DNA of 64,000 nt from an uncultured Myxococcales bacterium (GTDB lineage: Bacteria > Myxococcota_A > UBA9042), in assembly GCA_903842345.1 (NCBI GenBank), contig CAIMLR010000012.1:41630-105629 (forward strand), written 5' to 3'. The first letter of the stretch is position 1. The number at the start of each line of letters is the position of its first letter. The notes beneath the pieces were generated by a model. That model worked only from the letters and a program-made list of their open reading frames with translations. It did no database searches and was not told where the DNA came from. Positions 43,569-53,443 of the stretch are shown one piece after another. Position numbers and translations under genes: made by a program.

Positions 43569-43850
43569 TCAACCGGCTGCATGTTGCACTTTCGCGCCGG
43601 CCTTCTTCATTTTGGCGCCCGTCGCGTGCGCCGTCTGCTGCGCCTTGCGGGTGACCTTGACCTGCGTCGCCACAGCCGTGTCCGCCGCCTTGACCGCCCC
43701 GTGCGCGGTCTTCTTCGCCACCACGTTCACCTTGTGCTCGCCTTTGTGCAGCGCTTCCTGCGCCGCATGGACCAGCTTGCTGGCCGTCTCCGCCACCGCG
43801 TGGGTAAAATGTTCCGCCGCTTCCGCCACTTTGTGTTTGATGTCCGTCAT
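43569..43850 (-). CDS. Small Lys/Ala/His-rich helical protein
   Basis: 93 residues. The start at 43850 is preferred because AGGAGA lies 7 bases upstream; another ATG two codons earlier is too close to it. The sequence is almost entirely Ala, Lys, His, Thr, Val and Glu (EAAEHFTHAVAETASKLVHA, AKKTAHGAVKAADTAVATQV), strongly basic towards the C-terminus, and predicted long amphipathic helix. It resembles phasin-like or histone H1/Hc1-like nucleoid or stress proteins, but composition alone cannot distinguish them. Divergent from cstA. Confidence 0.6.
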   Translation of the reverse strand: MTDIKHKVAEAAEHFTHAVAETASKLVHAAQEALHKGEHKVNVVAKKTAHGAVKAADTAVATQVKVTRKAQQTAHATGAKMKKAGAKVQHAAG

Positions 43851-44067
43851 CGCCATTCTCCTGCGGTCGTCGCGAAAGTGCGACGGGGCAACTGGCGCGG
43901 TCTCAACAAACATCCCGCGCGCTCACGCCCACACGGGCGCTGGCGCCGCGGACGACCACCGCGTCAACCATCAGCAAACTAGGAGCCTTTGGCCGACGCG
44001 CAATGCGCCCACGCCCTTCCCGCCTTCCGCCAACCATGCCAACATTCCGTCTGGAGGACTCCACCGC

Positions 44068-45876
44068 ATGCACGCCCTGCCCCTTCTGTTGCCTGCGCTC
44101 TGCGTCCTGGCGATCGCCTACCGCTACTATTCGGCGTTCCTCGCGACCAAGGTCCTCGTCCTGGACGACGCCCGCATCACGCCCGCGCACACGCTGTCCG
44201 ACGGCCACAACTTCCACCCCACCAACAAATTCGTGCTCTTTGGCCACCATTTCGCCGCCATCACCGGCGCGGGGCCGCTCATCGGCCCGGTGCTCGCCAC
44301 GCAATTCGGCTTCATGCCCGGTTTTCTGTGGATCCTGGTCGGCGTCGTGCTCGCCGGCGCGGTCCACGACTTCGTCATCCTCACCGCCTCCATCCGCCAC
44401 CAGGGCCGCTCACTCGCGCAGATCGCCGCCCAGGAGATCTCCCCGCGCTCCGGCCTCATCACCAGCATCGCCGTCCTGTGCATCATCGTCGTAGCGCTCG
44501 CCGGCTTGGGCGTGGCCGTCGTCAACGCGCTCTCAGAATCCGCGTGGGGCGTCTTCGCCGTCGCCGCGTCCATTCCGCTCGCGCTCTTCATGGGCGTCTA
44601 CATGTACGTGTTTCGCAAGGGCAAGGTCATCGAGGCCACCGCCATCGGCGTCACTGGCATGATCTGCGCCGTCATCTTTGGCCGCGACGTTGCCGCCAGC
44701 TCGATCGGCCACTTCTTCGTCCTCTCGCGCGGGGAAATCACCGTTGCCATCGCCATTTACGGCTTCCTCGCCTCCGTCCTGCCCGTTTGGCTCCTGCTCT
44801 GCCCGCGGGACTACCTGTCGTCGTTTCTCAAGCTCGGCACCATCGGCGCGCTCATCATCGGGGTGTTGGTTGTCAACCCGGAGTTGCACGCGCCCGCCAT
44901 CTCGCAATTCGCCGACGGCGGCGGTCCCATCGTCCCCGGCAAGCTCTTCCCGTTCATGTTCATCACGATCGCGTGCGGCGCCATCAGCGGCTTCCACTCG
45001 CTCGTCGCCAGCGGCACGACGCCCAAGATGCTCGACCGCGAATCGCATGCCCGCCCCATCGGCTACGGCGCGATGTTGCTGGAAGGCTTGGTCGGCCTCA
45101 CGGCGCTCATCGCCGCCGCGTCGCTGCATCCCGGGGACTACTACGCCATCAACGTCAGCGCCCAGAAATTCGCCGGCATGGGCATCAGCATGGTCAACCT
45201 CAAGGAACTGGAGAGCCAGGTCGGGGAGGCCATCGCCGGTCGCCCCGGCGGCGCGGTCAGCCTCGCGGTCGGCATGGCGCAGATCTTCTCCGCGATCCCC
45301 GGCATGCGCGGCTTGATGAGCTATTGGTACCACTTCGCCATCATGTTCGAGGCGATGTTCGTCCTGACCACGATCGACACCGGCACGCGCGTCGCCCGTT
45401 TCCTCGTGCAGGAATTCCTCGGCCGCTTCCATCCCAAGCTCGGCGAGACCGCGTGGCTCCCCGGCAGCCTGTTCGCCGCTGCCCTCGTCGTCCTGTGCTG
45501 GTCCACGTTCCTGTACAGCGGCTCCATCGAGACCATCTGGCCCGTCTTCGGCATCGCCAACCAGTTGCTCGCCGTCATCGCGCTGGCCGTCGGCACGATG
45601 GTCATCCGCAACAGCGGGCGCGGGCAGTACGTGTGGGTCACGCTCGCGCCCCTGTGCGTGCTCGCGTGCACGACGTTGACCGCGGGCGTCTTCAGCATCC
45701 GTGACATCTTCTTGCCGATGGCGCAAAAGCCGGGCTTCGCGTTTCGCGGCTACTTCAACACGGCGCTGGCCACGGCGATGATGGCGTGCGTGGTGCTCGT
45801 GGTCTGGGAGATGGCCAAGCGCTGGCGGTCGACGTCGCGATTGCCGCAGGGCCCGCAACGGACCCGGGACGGCTGA
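44068..45876 (+). CDS. cstA: CstA, carbon starvation/pyruvate transporter
   Basis: 602 residues from ATG 44068, 10 bases after GGAGG. About 15-16 membrane helices; conserved CstA blocks are HFAAITGAGPLIGPVLATQF, ASIRHQGRSLAQIA, CGAISGFHSLVASGTTPKML and VLTTIDTGTRVARFLVQE. The protein is a shorter variant (E. coli CstA is 701). The family takes up peptides or pyruvate under carbon starvation. No two-component partner is adjacent. It ends 12 bp from the convergent LRR gene. Confidence 0.93.
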   Translation: MHALPLLLPALCVLAIAYRYYSAFLATKVLVLDDARITPAHTLSDGHNFHPTNKFVLFGHHFAAITGAGPLIGPVLATQFGFMPGFLWILVGVVLAGAVHDFVILTASIRHQGRSLAQIAAQEISPRSGLITSIAVLCIIVVALAGLGVAVVNALSESAWGVFAVAASIPLALFMGVYMYVFRKGKVIEATAIGVTGMICAVIFGRDVAASSIGHFFVLSRGEITVAIAIYGFLASVLPVWLLLCPRDYLSSFLKLGTIGALIIGVLVVNPELHAPAISQFADGGGPIVPGKLFPFMFITIACGAISGFHSLVASGTTPKMLDRESHARPIGYGAMLLEGLVGLTALIAAASLHPGDYYAINVSAQKFAGMGISMVNLKELESQVGEAIAGRPGGAVSLAVGMAQIFSAIPGMRGLMSYWYHFAIMFEAMFVLTTIDTGTRVARFLVQEFLGRFHPKLGETAWLPGSLFAAALVVLCWSTFLYSGSIETIWPVFGIANQLLAVIALAVGTMVIRNSGRGQYVWVTLAPLCVLACTTLTAGVFSIRDIFLPMAQKPGFAFRGYFNTALATAMMACVVLVVWEMAKRWRSTSRLPQGPQRTRDG

Positions 45877-45888
45877 ACGGACGACGGC

Positions 45889-47007
45889 TCAATACCCGTC
45901 GTCGTCCGCACCGGTGTCCGCGCTCGTGTAGCGCGTGCGAATCCTGGGATGCGCCGCCGCCCACGCGGCAACCACCTTCTCCGTTACTTGGGTGTCTGAA
46001 ACGTCGAGAAACTGCAGCGCGGGAAGCTTGGCGAGGTGAGGCAGCGCCGCGTTGGAAATGTCCGCGCCGTCCAGCACCAGCGTGTGCAACGCCGTGAGCT
46101 TGGCCAACGGCGCGAGGCAGGAATCGGTCACAGGCGCCATGTTCAGGTCGAGAACCTGTAGGTGCGGCAGGACGCGGACCAGAGTCCCCATCGCGGCATT
46201 GTCCAGGGCAACGTAGCCGAGGCTGAGCTTGCGCAGCACCTTGAGGCCGCCGAGGCGCGCCAAGCCCGCGCCGGTCACGCGCGTTGAGCTGAGGTCGAGA
46301 TCCTCCAGCGCAGCGAGCGCGCCCAGCTTGGCCACGCCGCTGTCCGTGATGCCGTCGTTCGCGAGCGTCAGGCTGCGCAAGCCCGGCACGCCCGCGAGAG
46401 ACCCAGCTGCGGCATCGGTGACGCGCGCGAGCTCGTCCACGGCAAATGCCTGCAGGTTTGGATGCGCGGCTTGCACAAGGGCGGCAACAATCGCGTCGGT
46501 CGCGCCGGCAATGCGCACCGCCTCAGCAAATCCGAGCTGGGCGAGCAATTCCGTCTCGCCCGCACTCAGCTTCGCGGAATTGTGCAAATCGAACGCAATG
46601 GCGGCGGGCGCGAGCGCCACGATGCATCGCGCCACCGCAGGATCCAGTCCTGGCGTACCAACGCCGGCACCGGCGAGCTTCAGCGCGAGCGAACTGTGAA
46701 AGGGCGCAAGTGCCGGTGCCAACGCGCACAGGTTCTTGGCGTCGATGCGCACCGTGCGCGGCTTCTCCGGCGGGCCTTTGGTCACCGCGGCCAGGTCGGC
46801 GGCGTTTCGCACCTCGGTCGGCGGGCACCCCTCACACGTGTCCGTGGTGACCCAGCCGCCATTGCCGACGTGCCAGCGCAGCGGCGTCGCCGCAGTTGCC
46901 GTCGCGGCGAACGCGAGCAGTGCGGCGACCCACGCAACGCGGCCGGCGGCCAGGTGCCGCAGGGGCCGTGCGCGCTGCCAAGCGTGCGGTGCGAAAGTAT
47001 CGGCCAT
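45889..47007 (-). CDS. Leucine-rich-repeat secreted protein
   Basis: 372 residues from ATG 47007, with AAGGAG upstream. A signal/anchor helix (VAWVAALLAFAATATA) precedes a region with Cys-Glu-Gly-Cys (DTCEGCPP). From about residue 200 repeated LxxLxLxxxxITDxGVAxL-type units occur (LRSLTLANDGITDSGVAKLG, LEDLDLSSTRVTGAGLARLG, LHTLVLDGADISNAALPHLA), a ~24-residue cysteine-free LRR type. It probably mediates protein-protein contacts in the periplasm or on the surface. The C-terminus is acidic (DTGADDDGY). Confidence 0.8.
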   Translation of the reverse strand: MADTFAPHAWQRARPLRHLAAGRVAWVAALLAFAATATAATPLRWHVGNGGWVTTDTCEGCPPTEVRNAADLAAVTKGPPEKPRTVRIDAKNLCALAPALAPFHSSLALKLAGAGVGTPGLDPAVARCIVALAPAAIAFDLHNSAKLSAGETELLAQLGFAEAVRIAGATDAIVAALVQAAHPNLQAFAVDELARVTDAAAGSLAGVPGLRSLTLANDGITDSGVAKLGALAALEDLDLSSTRVTGAGLARLGGLKVLRKLSLGYVALDNAAMGTLVRVLPHLQVLDLNMAPVTDSCLAPLAKLTALHTLVLDGADISNAALPHLAKLPALQFLDVSDTQVTEKVVAAWAAAHPRIRTRYTSADTGADDDGY

Positions 47008-47316
47008 GCGGTCTCCTTCCCGAAGTGCGTTTGACTGCGGCAGTTCCAGCGCCCGTCCTACCCGGCGGCTGTGCACGTGCGGGCGCGAGGGCACGCCGAC
47101 CGCATTCATCGAATGCCCGCCATTGTGCCGCGCGCGCGGCGGCCGTCAAGGCGGTGAAACCGCGCCCACGTCTCCGCACGCGGCGGTCGACGAGCCCGCG
47201 CCTTGCAGCGACGCCCTCCGACATCCAAGCGACTTCCGCCCAAAACGCCCAAGCCCCCGCCGCAGCATCACGCCACGACGAGGGCCCAGGTCATCTCACA
47301 CGCGCTCTTGGGCCAA

Positions 47317-47742
47317 TTAGCCCACGAATTCAAACGCGCTGCCAAAGAAATACGCCAGCTCGCGCGCCGCCGATCCCGCGCTGTCCGAGCCGTGCACCGT
47401 GTTGGCGCCCTTGCTCTCCGCGTACAGCTTGCGAATCGTGCCGGCATCGGCCTGCGCCGGATCCGTCGCGCCCATGAGCTCGCGGTTCTTGGCGATCGCA
47501 TTCTCGCCTTCCAGGCAGATCAGCATCACCGGGCCGGACGTCATGAATTCGACGAGCTCGCGGAAGAAGCCGCGCGCGCTGTGCTCGGCGTAGAAGCCTT
47601 CCGCCTGCGCGGTGGTCAGGCGAACGAGCTTGGCGGCCTTGATGGTCAGGCCGGCGCCCTCAAAAAGCGAGATCACGTGGCCGATGTGGCCGTTCTTGAC
47701 GCCGTCGGGCTTGATGATGGAGAGGGTCTGTTCGATAGCCAT
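47317..47742 (-). CDS. ndk: Nucleoside diphosphate kinase
   Basis: 141 residues from ATG 47742. [20 protein letters not shown], the nucleotide-binding regions RPLTT-like VRLTTAQAE and the active-site block [20 protein letters not shown] with the phosphorylated His near residue 116 identify Ndk. It exchanges gamma phosphates between nucleoside tri- and diphosphates. It follows sucD by 119 bp on the same strand, matching the common coupling of succinyl-CoA synthetase with Ndk. A GC-rich hairpin lies in that gap. Confidence 0.96.
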   Translation of the reverse strand: MAIEQTLSIIKPDGVKNGHIGHVISLFEGAGLTIKAAKLVRLTTAQAEGFYAEHSARGFFRELVEFMTSGPVMLICLEGENAIAKNRELMGATDPAQADAGTIRKLYAESKGANTVHGSDSAGSAARELAYFFGSAFEFVG

Positions 47743-47777
47743 GGAATTCCTCATTGCTGTGATGAAACCAACCGTAG

Positions 47778-47798
47778 GGCGGGGGCGTGTCCCCCGCC
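47778..47798. repeat. GC-rich palindrome between sucD and ndk
   Basis: Perfect 8-bp stem (GGCGGGGG at 47778-47785, CCCCCGCC at 47791-47798) with loop CGTGT. The flank reads CCGTAGGGCGGGGGCGTGTC, which matches the style of high-copy palindromic intergenic repeats known from many bacteria. It could act as a transcript terminator or attenuator between the two genes. Confidence 0.6.
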
Positions 47799-47861
47799 GC
47801 GGGCCGGCGGAAATTGTGGTCTTGCGGCCTGTCGCGCCGCGGGTCGGCAAAGATGCGAGGC

Positions 47862-48740
47862 TTACTTGGGCTGCCAAACTTTCAGCAGCGTGGACGCGAG
47901 GTCACCCGGCGTCGGCGCGACGCGAATGCCGTTCTCTTCAAACGCCGCGATCTTCGACTGGCCAGTGCCCTTGCCGCCGGAGATGATCGCGCCCGCGTGG
48001 CCCATGCGGCGGCCCGGAGGCGCCGTGAGGCCAGCGATGAAGCCGATGACCGGCTTCTTCAGGTTGGCTTTGATCCACGCCGCGGCTTCCTCTTCCGCGG
48101 AGCCGCCGATCTCGCCGATCATGATGATGGCGTGCGTGTCCGGATCTTCGGCAAAGAGCGTGAGCGCGTCGATGAAGTCGGTGCCCTTGATCGGGTCGCC
48201 GCCGATGCCAATGCACGTCGACTGGCCGATGCCCAGCGCCGTGAGCTGGCCCACGGCTTCGTAGGTCAGCGTGCCGGAGCGCGACAGCACCGCGACGTTG
48301 CCCGGCTTGTGAATGTGGCCTGGCATGATGCCGATCTTGCACTGACCCGGCGTGATGATGCCCGGGCAGTTCGGCCCGATGAGCCGCGTGCGGTGGCCGG
48401 CGAGGAACTGCTTGACCCGCAGCATGTCCAGGACCGGGATGCCTTCCGTGATGGCGACGCAGAGCGCGAGCTCATTGTCCGCGCATTCCATGATGGCGTC
48501 GGCCGCGAACGGCGGCGGTACGTAGACCACGCTGGCGTTCGCGCCGGTGGCGTGGATGGCGTCCGCGACGGTGTCGAAGATCGGCACGTTGTCGTCAAAC
48601 TTGGTGCCGCCCTTGCCCGGAACCACGCCCGCCACCACGTTGGTGCCGTACGCAATCGCCTGCCGGGTGTGAAACGCGCCGGACGTGCCGGTGATGCCTT
48701 GAACCAGCAGCCGGGTATTCTTGTCGACCAAAACAGCCAT
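47862..48740 (-). CDS. sucD: Succinyl-CoA synthetase alpha subunit
   Basis: 292 residues, standard length. [20 protein letters not shown] (CoA-binding Rossmann fold), [20 protein letters not shown], and the phosphohistidine block [18 protein letters not shown] with His near residue 247 are all present. The enzyme interconverts succinyl-CoA and succinate with formation of a nucleoside triphosphate in the TCA cycle. It starts 19 bp after sucC, with GAGG before the ATG. Confidence 0.97.
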   Translation of the reverse strand: MAVLVDKNTRLLVQGITGTSGAFHTRQAIAYGTNVVAGVVPGKGGTKFDDNVPIFDTVADAIHATGANASVVYVPPPFAADAIMECADNELALCVAITEGIPVLDMLRVKQFLAGHRTRLIGPNCPGIITPGQCKIGIMPGHIHKPGNVAVLSRSGTLTYEAVGQLTALGIGQSTCIGIGGDPIKGTDFIDALTLFAEDPDTHAIIMIGEIGGSAEEEAAAWIKANLKKPVIGFIAGLTAPPGRRMGHAGAIISGGKGTGQSKIAAFEENGIRVAPTPGDLASTLLKVWQPK

Positions 48741-48759
48741 TAGGAGCCTCGCTTCTGGT

Positions 48760-49941
48760 TTAGGCGTGAGCCGCTGCGTATTGCTTCGCTGCTTCCACAG
48801 CCTTCTGTGCGCCGTCTTTCATGTCATTGCCCGTGAGGATCGGCAGGCCGGAATCCCGCAGGATCTGCTTGCCCAGCTCAACGTTCGTGCCTTCCAGGCG
48901 GACGACAAGCGGGCGGTCGAGGCCCACTTCTTTCGCCGCCGTGACCACGCCTTCCGCGATGGTGTCGCACTTCATGATGCCGCCAAAGATGTTGACGAAG
49001 ATGGCGTGGACGCGCTTGTCGCTCAAGATGATCTTGAACGCCGCCGTGACCTTCTCCGCCGTCGCGCCGCCGCCGACGTCCAGGAAGTTCGCCGGCTCGC
49101 TGCCGTAGTGCTTCAGGATGTCCATCGTCGCCATCGCGAGGCCCGCGCCGTTCACCAGGCACCCGACGTTGCCGTCCAGGTGCACGTAGTTCAGGTCGTA
49201 CTTGGAGGCCTCGATTTCGCGGGGATCTTCTTCGTCCAGATCGCGGAACGCCATGATGTCCGGGTGGCGGTACATGGCGTTGTCGTCAAAGTTGACCTTG
49301 CCGTCCAGCGCGATGACGGAGCCGTCGCCCTGCACAACCAGCGGATTGATTTCCACGAGCGAGCAGTCCTTGGCCATGTACAGCTCATACAAGCTGTTCA
49401 GCGTCTTCACAAACGCGTTGACCGTCTTGCCCGTCATGCCGAGCTTGAACGCGAGCGCGCGGCCCTGGAACGCCTGCACGCCGACGCTCGGGTCGATCCA
49501 CACCTTGGAGATGAGTTCAGGCGTGTTGTGCGCCACGTCCTCAATGTTCATCCCGCCTTCAGTCGACGCCATCACGACGATCTTGCCGACGTCGCGATCC
49601 AGCAGCATGCCGAGGTAAAGTTCGCGCTTGATGTCCGCGCCGCCCTCGATGTAGAGCCGCCGCACCAGCTGGCCTTCGGGACCGGTCTGGTGGGTCTTCA
49701 GCATCATCCCGAGGATTTGCTGCGAGCGTTCGCGAACTTCTTCTTTGCTCTTGCAAACCTTGACGCCACCGCCCAGACCGCGGCCACCCGCGTGAATCTG
49801 CGCTTTGACGACCCAAACCGGACCCGGCAGCTTGTCAGCCGCGGCCATGGCTTCCGGCACAGAGAAGGCTGCATAGCCTTCTGGCACGGGAACGCCGTAT
49901 TGGGCAAAGAGTTGCTTGGCTTGGTACTCGTGGATTTTCAT
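48760..49941 (-). CDS. sucC: Succinyl-CoA synthetase beta subunit
   Basis: 393 residues from ATG 49941 (E. coli SucC: 388). The N-terminus [39 protein letters not shown] (ATP-grasp), [20 protein letters not shown] and the C-terminal [17 protein letters not shown] all match. It supplies the nucleotide-binding site and pairs with SucD to form the heterodimer. The GTP/ATP preference cannot be read off with confidence. First gene of sucC-sucD-ndk. Confidence 0.97.
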   Translation of the reverse strand: MKIHEYQAKQLFAQYGVPVPEGYAAFSVPEAMAAADKLPGPVWVVKAQIHAGGRGLGGGVKVCKSKEEVRERSQQILGMMLKTHQTGPEGQLVRRLYIEGGADIKRELYLGMLLDRDVGKIVVMASTEGGMNIEDVAHNTPELISKVWIDPSVGVQAFQGRALAFKLGMTGKTVNAFVKTLNSLYELYMAKDCSLVEINPLVVQGDGSVIALDGKVNFDDNAMYRHPDIMAFRDLDEEDPREIEASKYDLNYVHLDGNVGCLVNGAGLAMATMDILKHYGSEPANFLDVGGGATAEKVTAAFKIILSDKRVHAIFVNIFGGIMKCDTIAEGVVTAAKEVGLDRPLVVRLEGTNVELGKQILRDSGLPILTGNDMKDGAQKAVEAAKQYAAAHA

Positions 49942-50035
49942 GGTGGCCAGCCTGGGTAGCGCGGGGAGAGCCCCCGATCGGGGCCGCCGTGTACCACACG
50001 CGGGGCCGAGGGGCAATCGGACGGCGGCGATTGTC

Positions 50036-51670
50036 CTACTGGCCGGGCGGCAACAGCCGCTGAAAGACCGGGCAGCGCCGCTGCGGCCAGGGCGCAGGCG
50101 GTCCGGCAACCGGCACATCAGGCCGCGCGCGCAAGGTCTGGCGCCACGGCTCCGGCCACGCAAGGGGCTGCCGCCGATCCTGCGCTCGCGCCCATGCCAG
50201 CGCCCGCGCCGCCGCTTCCGGATACGCCGGCGCACGCCCGGGGTGGCTCACCAGAAACGCCGCCAGGTTGCCGTTGGCCATCGGCGTCGGGTGCGCGCCC
50301 TGAACGTCCTCGGCAAAGACGCATTCGGCGTCCTCCAGCGCTCCAGCCTGCGCCAGTGACGCCGCCAACGCGCTCAGGTATTGCTGCGGATAGTCGGCGC
50401 GAAACAGCTCCGCCCAGGCTGCCGCGGCTTGCGCGTGGCGACCATCAAAATCGCGCCCTTGCGCCAACAGGACCCGCGCTTCAGGCCACGCGGGCCAACG
50501 CGCCACGACCGGCTGCCACAGCGCATCGCCATTTGCCCAGCGCTGGCATTGCCCAAACGTCAGGCTGCCAGAAGCGAGGATCGCAACGACGGCGACGCCG
50601 CCGAGCACCCGCCGGACACGCGGCCGGGCGGCCAAGCGCGCGGACAGCAGCGGCGCGAGGCCAAACGCGAGGCAAGCCAGCGGCAAATAGGCGTAGCTGT
50701 CCGCCAGAAACCGGTGAAAGGGCAGGAGGTTGCTCACGGGAAGATAGGTCGCGGCGGCCAGCCACAAACCCAGCGCACCGGGCAATCGGCGGACCCGCCA
50801 CAGCAGCGCGAGGAAGCCCGCCAGCGCGGCAAGCCCCAGCCAGGTCAGCGGATCGCGGAAGCCCGCCGCGCGATCGAGGAAATAGCGCGGCTGGAGCGAC
50901 ACCGGCCACAGCGCGTGGCAGATCTGGTGGCCCAGCGCGAGCGGCGCTTGCAGGACGCCGGTCATCGCCGGATCGGGCGCCTGCGTCTGGACGTTCTCCG
51001 CCTGGCCGATGAGCGCGATCGGGATGGCGCACGCCAGGATCGCGATGACCAGCCCCCGGACGCGCCCGCGCACGGCGGCATCGGTCTCCGCGGTTTCCAG
51101 CCAGGCGAGCAGCCCGCCGGCCCACAGGACCGTCCCCGGCTTGCACAGGACCGACGCGACCGCCAGCCCGCCAGCCAGCCACAGCCAGCCCGCCCGCGGC
51201 GATTGGCGCCAGCGCAGGAACGCCCAGGTCGCACCCAGCGCCGCGGTGGCCATGCTCACGTCCTTGAATCCCGTTGCCCAGGCGACCGGCTCCGCCGTCA
51301 GCGGATGCAGGCCAAACAGCAGCGCCGCCAGCGCGGCAAAAGCGGTCGACGCGCCCAGCCGCCGGGCCAGCGCCAGCACCAGCCCGGCGTTGGCCATGTG
51401 CAGGACCAGCGACGCGAGGTGAAAAGGCCACGCTGCGCCGTTGTCGACGTGCCAAAGCAGCGACTCAAGGCCGATCGCCACGGGAATCGGATAGCCCATC
51501 TGCGGCGTCAGCAGCCAATGCGCCAGGCTCGCGGACAGCGGCGCGCGGATGAGGGGATTGCCGAGGAGAAAGGCGTTGTCGTCCCAGTCGACAAACCCGT
51601 GCCGCAAGCTGGGGGAAAACGCCGCGCCAATCGCGATCGCCAGCAGCAGCAGCGGGAGCCATCGACGCAT
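50036..51670 (-). CDS. GT-C-type membrane protein, TMTC/PMT-like
   Basis: 544 residues with about ten membrane helices and a hydrophilic C-terminal region of ~150 residues. The N-terminal loop [19 protein letters not shown] has the WDD acidic pair after the first helix that is characteristic of GT-C glycosyltransferases of the PMT/TMTC group. [20 protein letters not shown] in the second loop is also TMTC-like (HPLH/TAEPVAW). It likely transfers a sugar from a lipid-phosphate donor to a protein at the periplasmic face. The C-terminus is Pro/Arg-rich and lacks evident TPR repeats. Confidence 0.75.
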   Translation of the reverse strand: MRRWLPLLLLAIAIGAAFSPSLRHGFVDWDDNAFLLGNPLIRAPLSASLAHWLLTPQMGYPIPVAIGLESLLWHVDNGAAWPFHLASLVLHMANAGLVLALARRLGASTAFAALAALLFGLHPLTAEPVAWATGFKDVSMATAALGATWAFLRWRQSPRAGWLWLAGGLAVASVLCKPGTVLWAGGLLAWLETAETDAAVRGRVRGLVIAILACAIPIALIGQAENVQTQAPDPAMTGVLQAPLALGHQICHALWPVSLQPRYFLDRAAGFRDPLTWLGLAALAGFLALLWRVRRLPGALGLWLAAATYLPVSNLLPFHRFLADSYAYLPLACLAFGLAPLLSARLAARPRVRRVLGGVAVVAILASGSLTFGQCQRWANGDALWQPVVARWPAWPEARVLLAQGRDFDGRHAQAAAAWAELFRADYPQQYLSALAASLAQAGALEDAECVFAEDVQGAHPTPMANGNLAAFLVSHPGRAPAYPEAAARALAWARAQDRRQPLAWPEPWRQTLRARPDVPVAGPPAPWPQRRCPVFQRLLPPGQ

Positions 51671-51802
51671 CAGCCGTGTCGCCTGCGGGTGCGCATCGGG
51701 CGCGAGGGGAAGAAGCGCGCACCGGAAGGCCGCCAGCCGAGTCTGGACCGCTGAAAACGCCGCGTCAAGCCGCGATTCTACAGCAGATTTGGCCGATTTT
51801 GG

Positions 51803-53338
51803 CTACCGCAGTGCCAGGTAGAACGCCCCGCCGTCGCGGTACACAAGCAGCAGCAGCCGGCCCTTCACCGCCGCCATCGCCTTCTGGAATTCGCCGACCG
51901 ACTGCACCGGGCGGCGATTCACCTCCAGCACCACGTCTCCCGGCTGCATCCCCGCGCGCGCCGCGGCCGTCTGCTCCGCCACTTCCGTCACCACGACGCC
52001 CTGGCCGATCTGCGGCGGAACTTCGTACTTCTGGCGCGCCGCATCGTCGATCGGCGCCACGGTCAGCCCGTCCAGCGCGCCAGTGGCCAGCTTCCTGGGC
52101 GCCTGCGCTTCCGGCGCTTCACCCAGCACCACATCCACCGCCTGCGGCTTGCCGTCCCGCAGCAACTGCGCCTGCAGCTTGGTCCCCGCCGCGTGCATGC
52201 CCACAACCGCGCGCAGCCGGCGCGGCGAATCCATCACCTGGTCCCCCAGCTTCTGCACGATATCGCCGCGTTTGAGGCCCGCCTTGTCCGCCGGTCCGCC
52301 CGCCTGCACGTCAGACACCAGCACGCCCGCGCCCTGCACGTGGAATTCCTGCTGCAGTTCCTCGGTCATTTCCTGAATGCCCACGCCCAGAAAGCCGCGG
52401 GAAATCTTGCCGTTCTTGAGCAGGCCGTCCATCACGCTGCGCGCCATGTTGGCCGGAATGGCAAAGCCGATGCCCTGGCTGCCGCCGGACTTGCTGAAGA
52501 TCGCGGTGTTGATGCCGACCAGTTCGCCGCGCAGGTTGACGAGCGCGCCGCCGGAGTTGCCCGGGTTGATGGCGGCGTCCGTCTGGATGAAGTCTTCGTA
52601 GTCGACGATGCGCAAATCCGCGCGGCCCTTGGCGGAGACGATGCCCATCGTCACGGTCTGGCTGAGGCCAAACGGGCTGCCGATCGCCAACACCACTTCA
52701 CCCAACCGCAGCTTGTCGGATTCCGCCAGCGGCAGCGCCTTCAGGCCTTCAACCTTGCCCTCCAGCCGCAGCACCGCGACGTCCGAGCGCGGATCCGTGC
52801 CCACGACCTTGGCGATGTGCTCGCGGCCGTCGCTCAGCTTGACCTTGATCGTCGTCGCGCCGTCGATCACGTGGTTGTTGGTCAGAATGACGCCGTCGCT
52901 GGACACGATGACGCCGGAGCCGAGGCTGTTGGCGCGCTCCACCTGCGAGTCGCCCTGATCGCCGCGATCCGGCGTGCGCATGCCCCAGAACCGCCGCATC
53001 ATTTCCTCGGGCGACGCCTGCTCGCGCACGTGGACCATCTTGGTCGTGGAAATGTTGACGACGCTCTGCACGGCAAGCTCGGCGACGTCCGACACGATCG
53101 ACAGGGCGTTGCCGTCCGTGGCCTGCGCCAACGCGGGGCGCGCAATCGGTTGGCCAAGCGGCGCACCGGCGGGCACCTCCACTTGCGGCGACGCAAGCAC
53201 GCGCGGCTGCTGGGCCGCCACGCTCGGCGTCACGCCAAAGCGCCACGCGGCAAAAGCGGCCGCGAGGATCGTCAGCACTGTGAGCCAGCGCCCGGACGCG
53301 AGGACATGGAGGCGCTGGGGAATTCGTGAATCACGCAT
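51803..53338 (-). CDS. HtrA/DegP-type periplasmic serine protease with two PDZ domains
   Basis: 511 residues from ATG 53338. A signal/anchor helix (LTVLTILAAAFAAWRFGV) is followed by a trypsin-like domain with the triad in ILTNNHVIDGA (His ~155), DPRSDVAVL (Asp ~186) and INPGNSGGALVN (Ser ~261), then PDZ1 (from GFLGVGIQEMTEE) and PDZ2 (PPQIGQGVVVTEV...GDVVLEVN). Domain order and length match DegP/DegQ-family proteases that remove misfolded envelope proteins. It could be called degQ or mucD; the exact paralog is not determined. Confidence 0.93.
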   Translation of the reverse strand: MRDSRIPQRLHVLASGRWLTVLTILAAAFAAWRFGVTPSVAAQQPRVLASPQVEVPAGAPLGQPIARPALAQATDGNALSIVSDVAELAVQSVVNISTTKMVHVREQASPEEMMRRFWGMRTPDRGDQGDSQVERANSLGSGVIVSSDGVILTNNHVIDGATTIKVKLSDGREHIAKVVGTDPRSDVAVLRLEGKVEGLKALPLAESDKLRLGEVVLAIGSPFGLSQTVTMGIVSAKGRADLRIVDYEDFIQTDAAINPGNSGGALVNLRGELVGINTAIFSKSGGSQGIGFAIPANMARSVMDGLLKNGKISRGFLGVGIQEMTEELQQEFHVQGAGVLVSDVQAGGPADKAGLKRGDIVQKLGDQVMDSPRRLRAVVGMHAAGTKLQAQLLRDGKPQAVDVVLGEAPEAQAPRKLATGALDGLTVAPIDDAARQKYEVPPQIGQGVVVTEVAEQTAAARAGMQPGDVVLEVNRRPVQSVGEFQKAMAAVKGRLLLLVYRDGGAFYLALR

Positions 53339-53443
53339 GGGCAAACTCCAGAAGGTTGGACGGGGCGGCACGGCGCGTCACCGACGACGCAGCAGCGCGC
53401 CCCTGACTTTCTGAACGCCGCAGCGGGCGATTTTATTCTGGGA

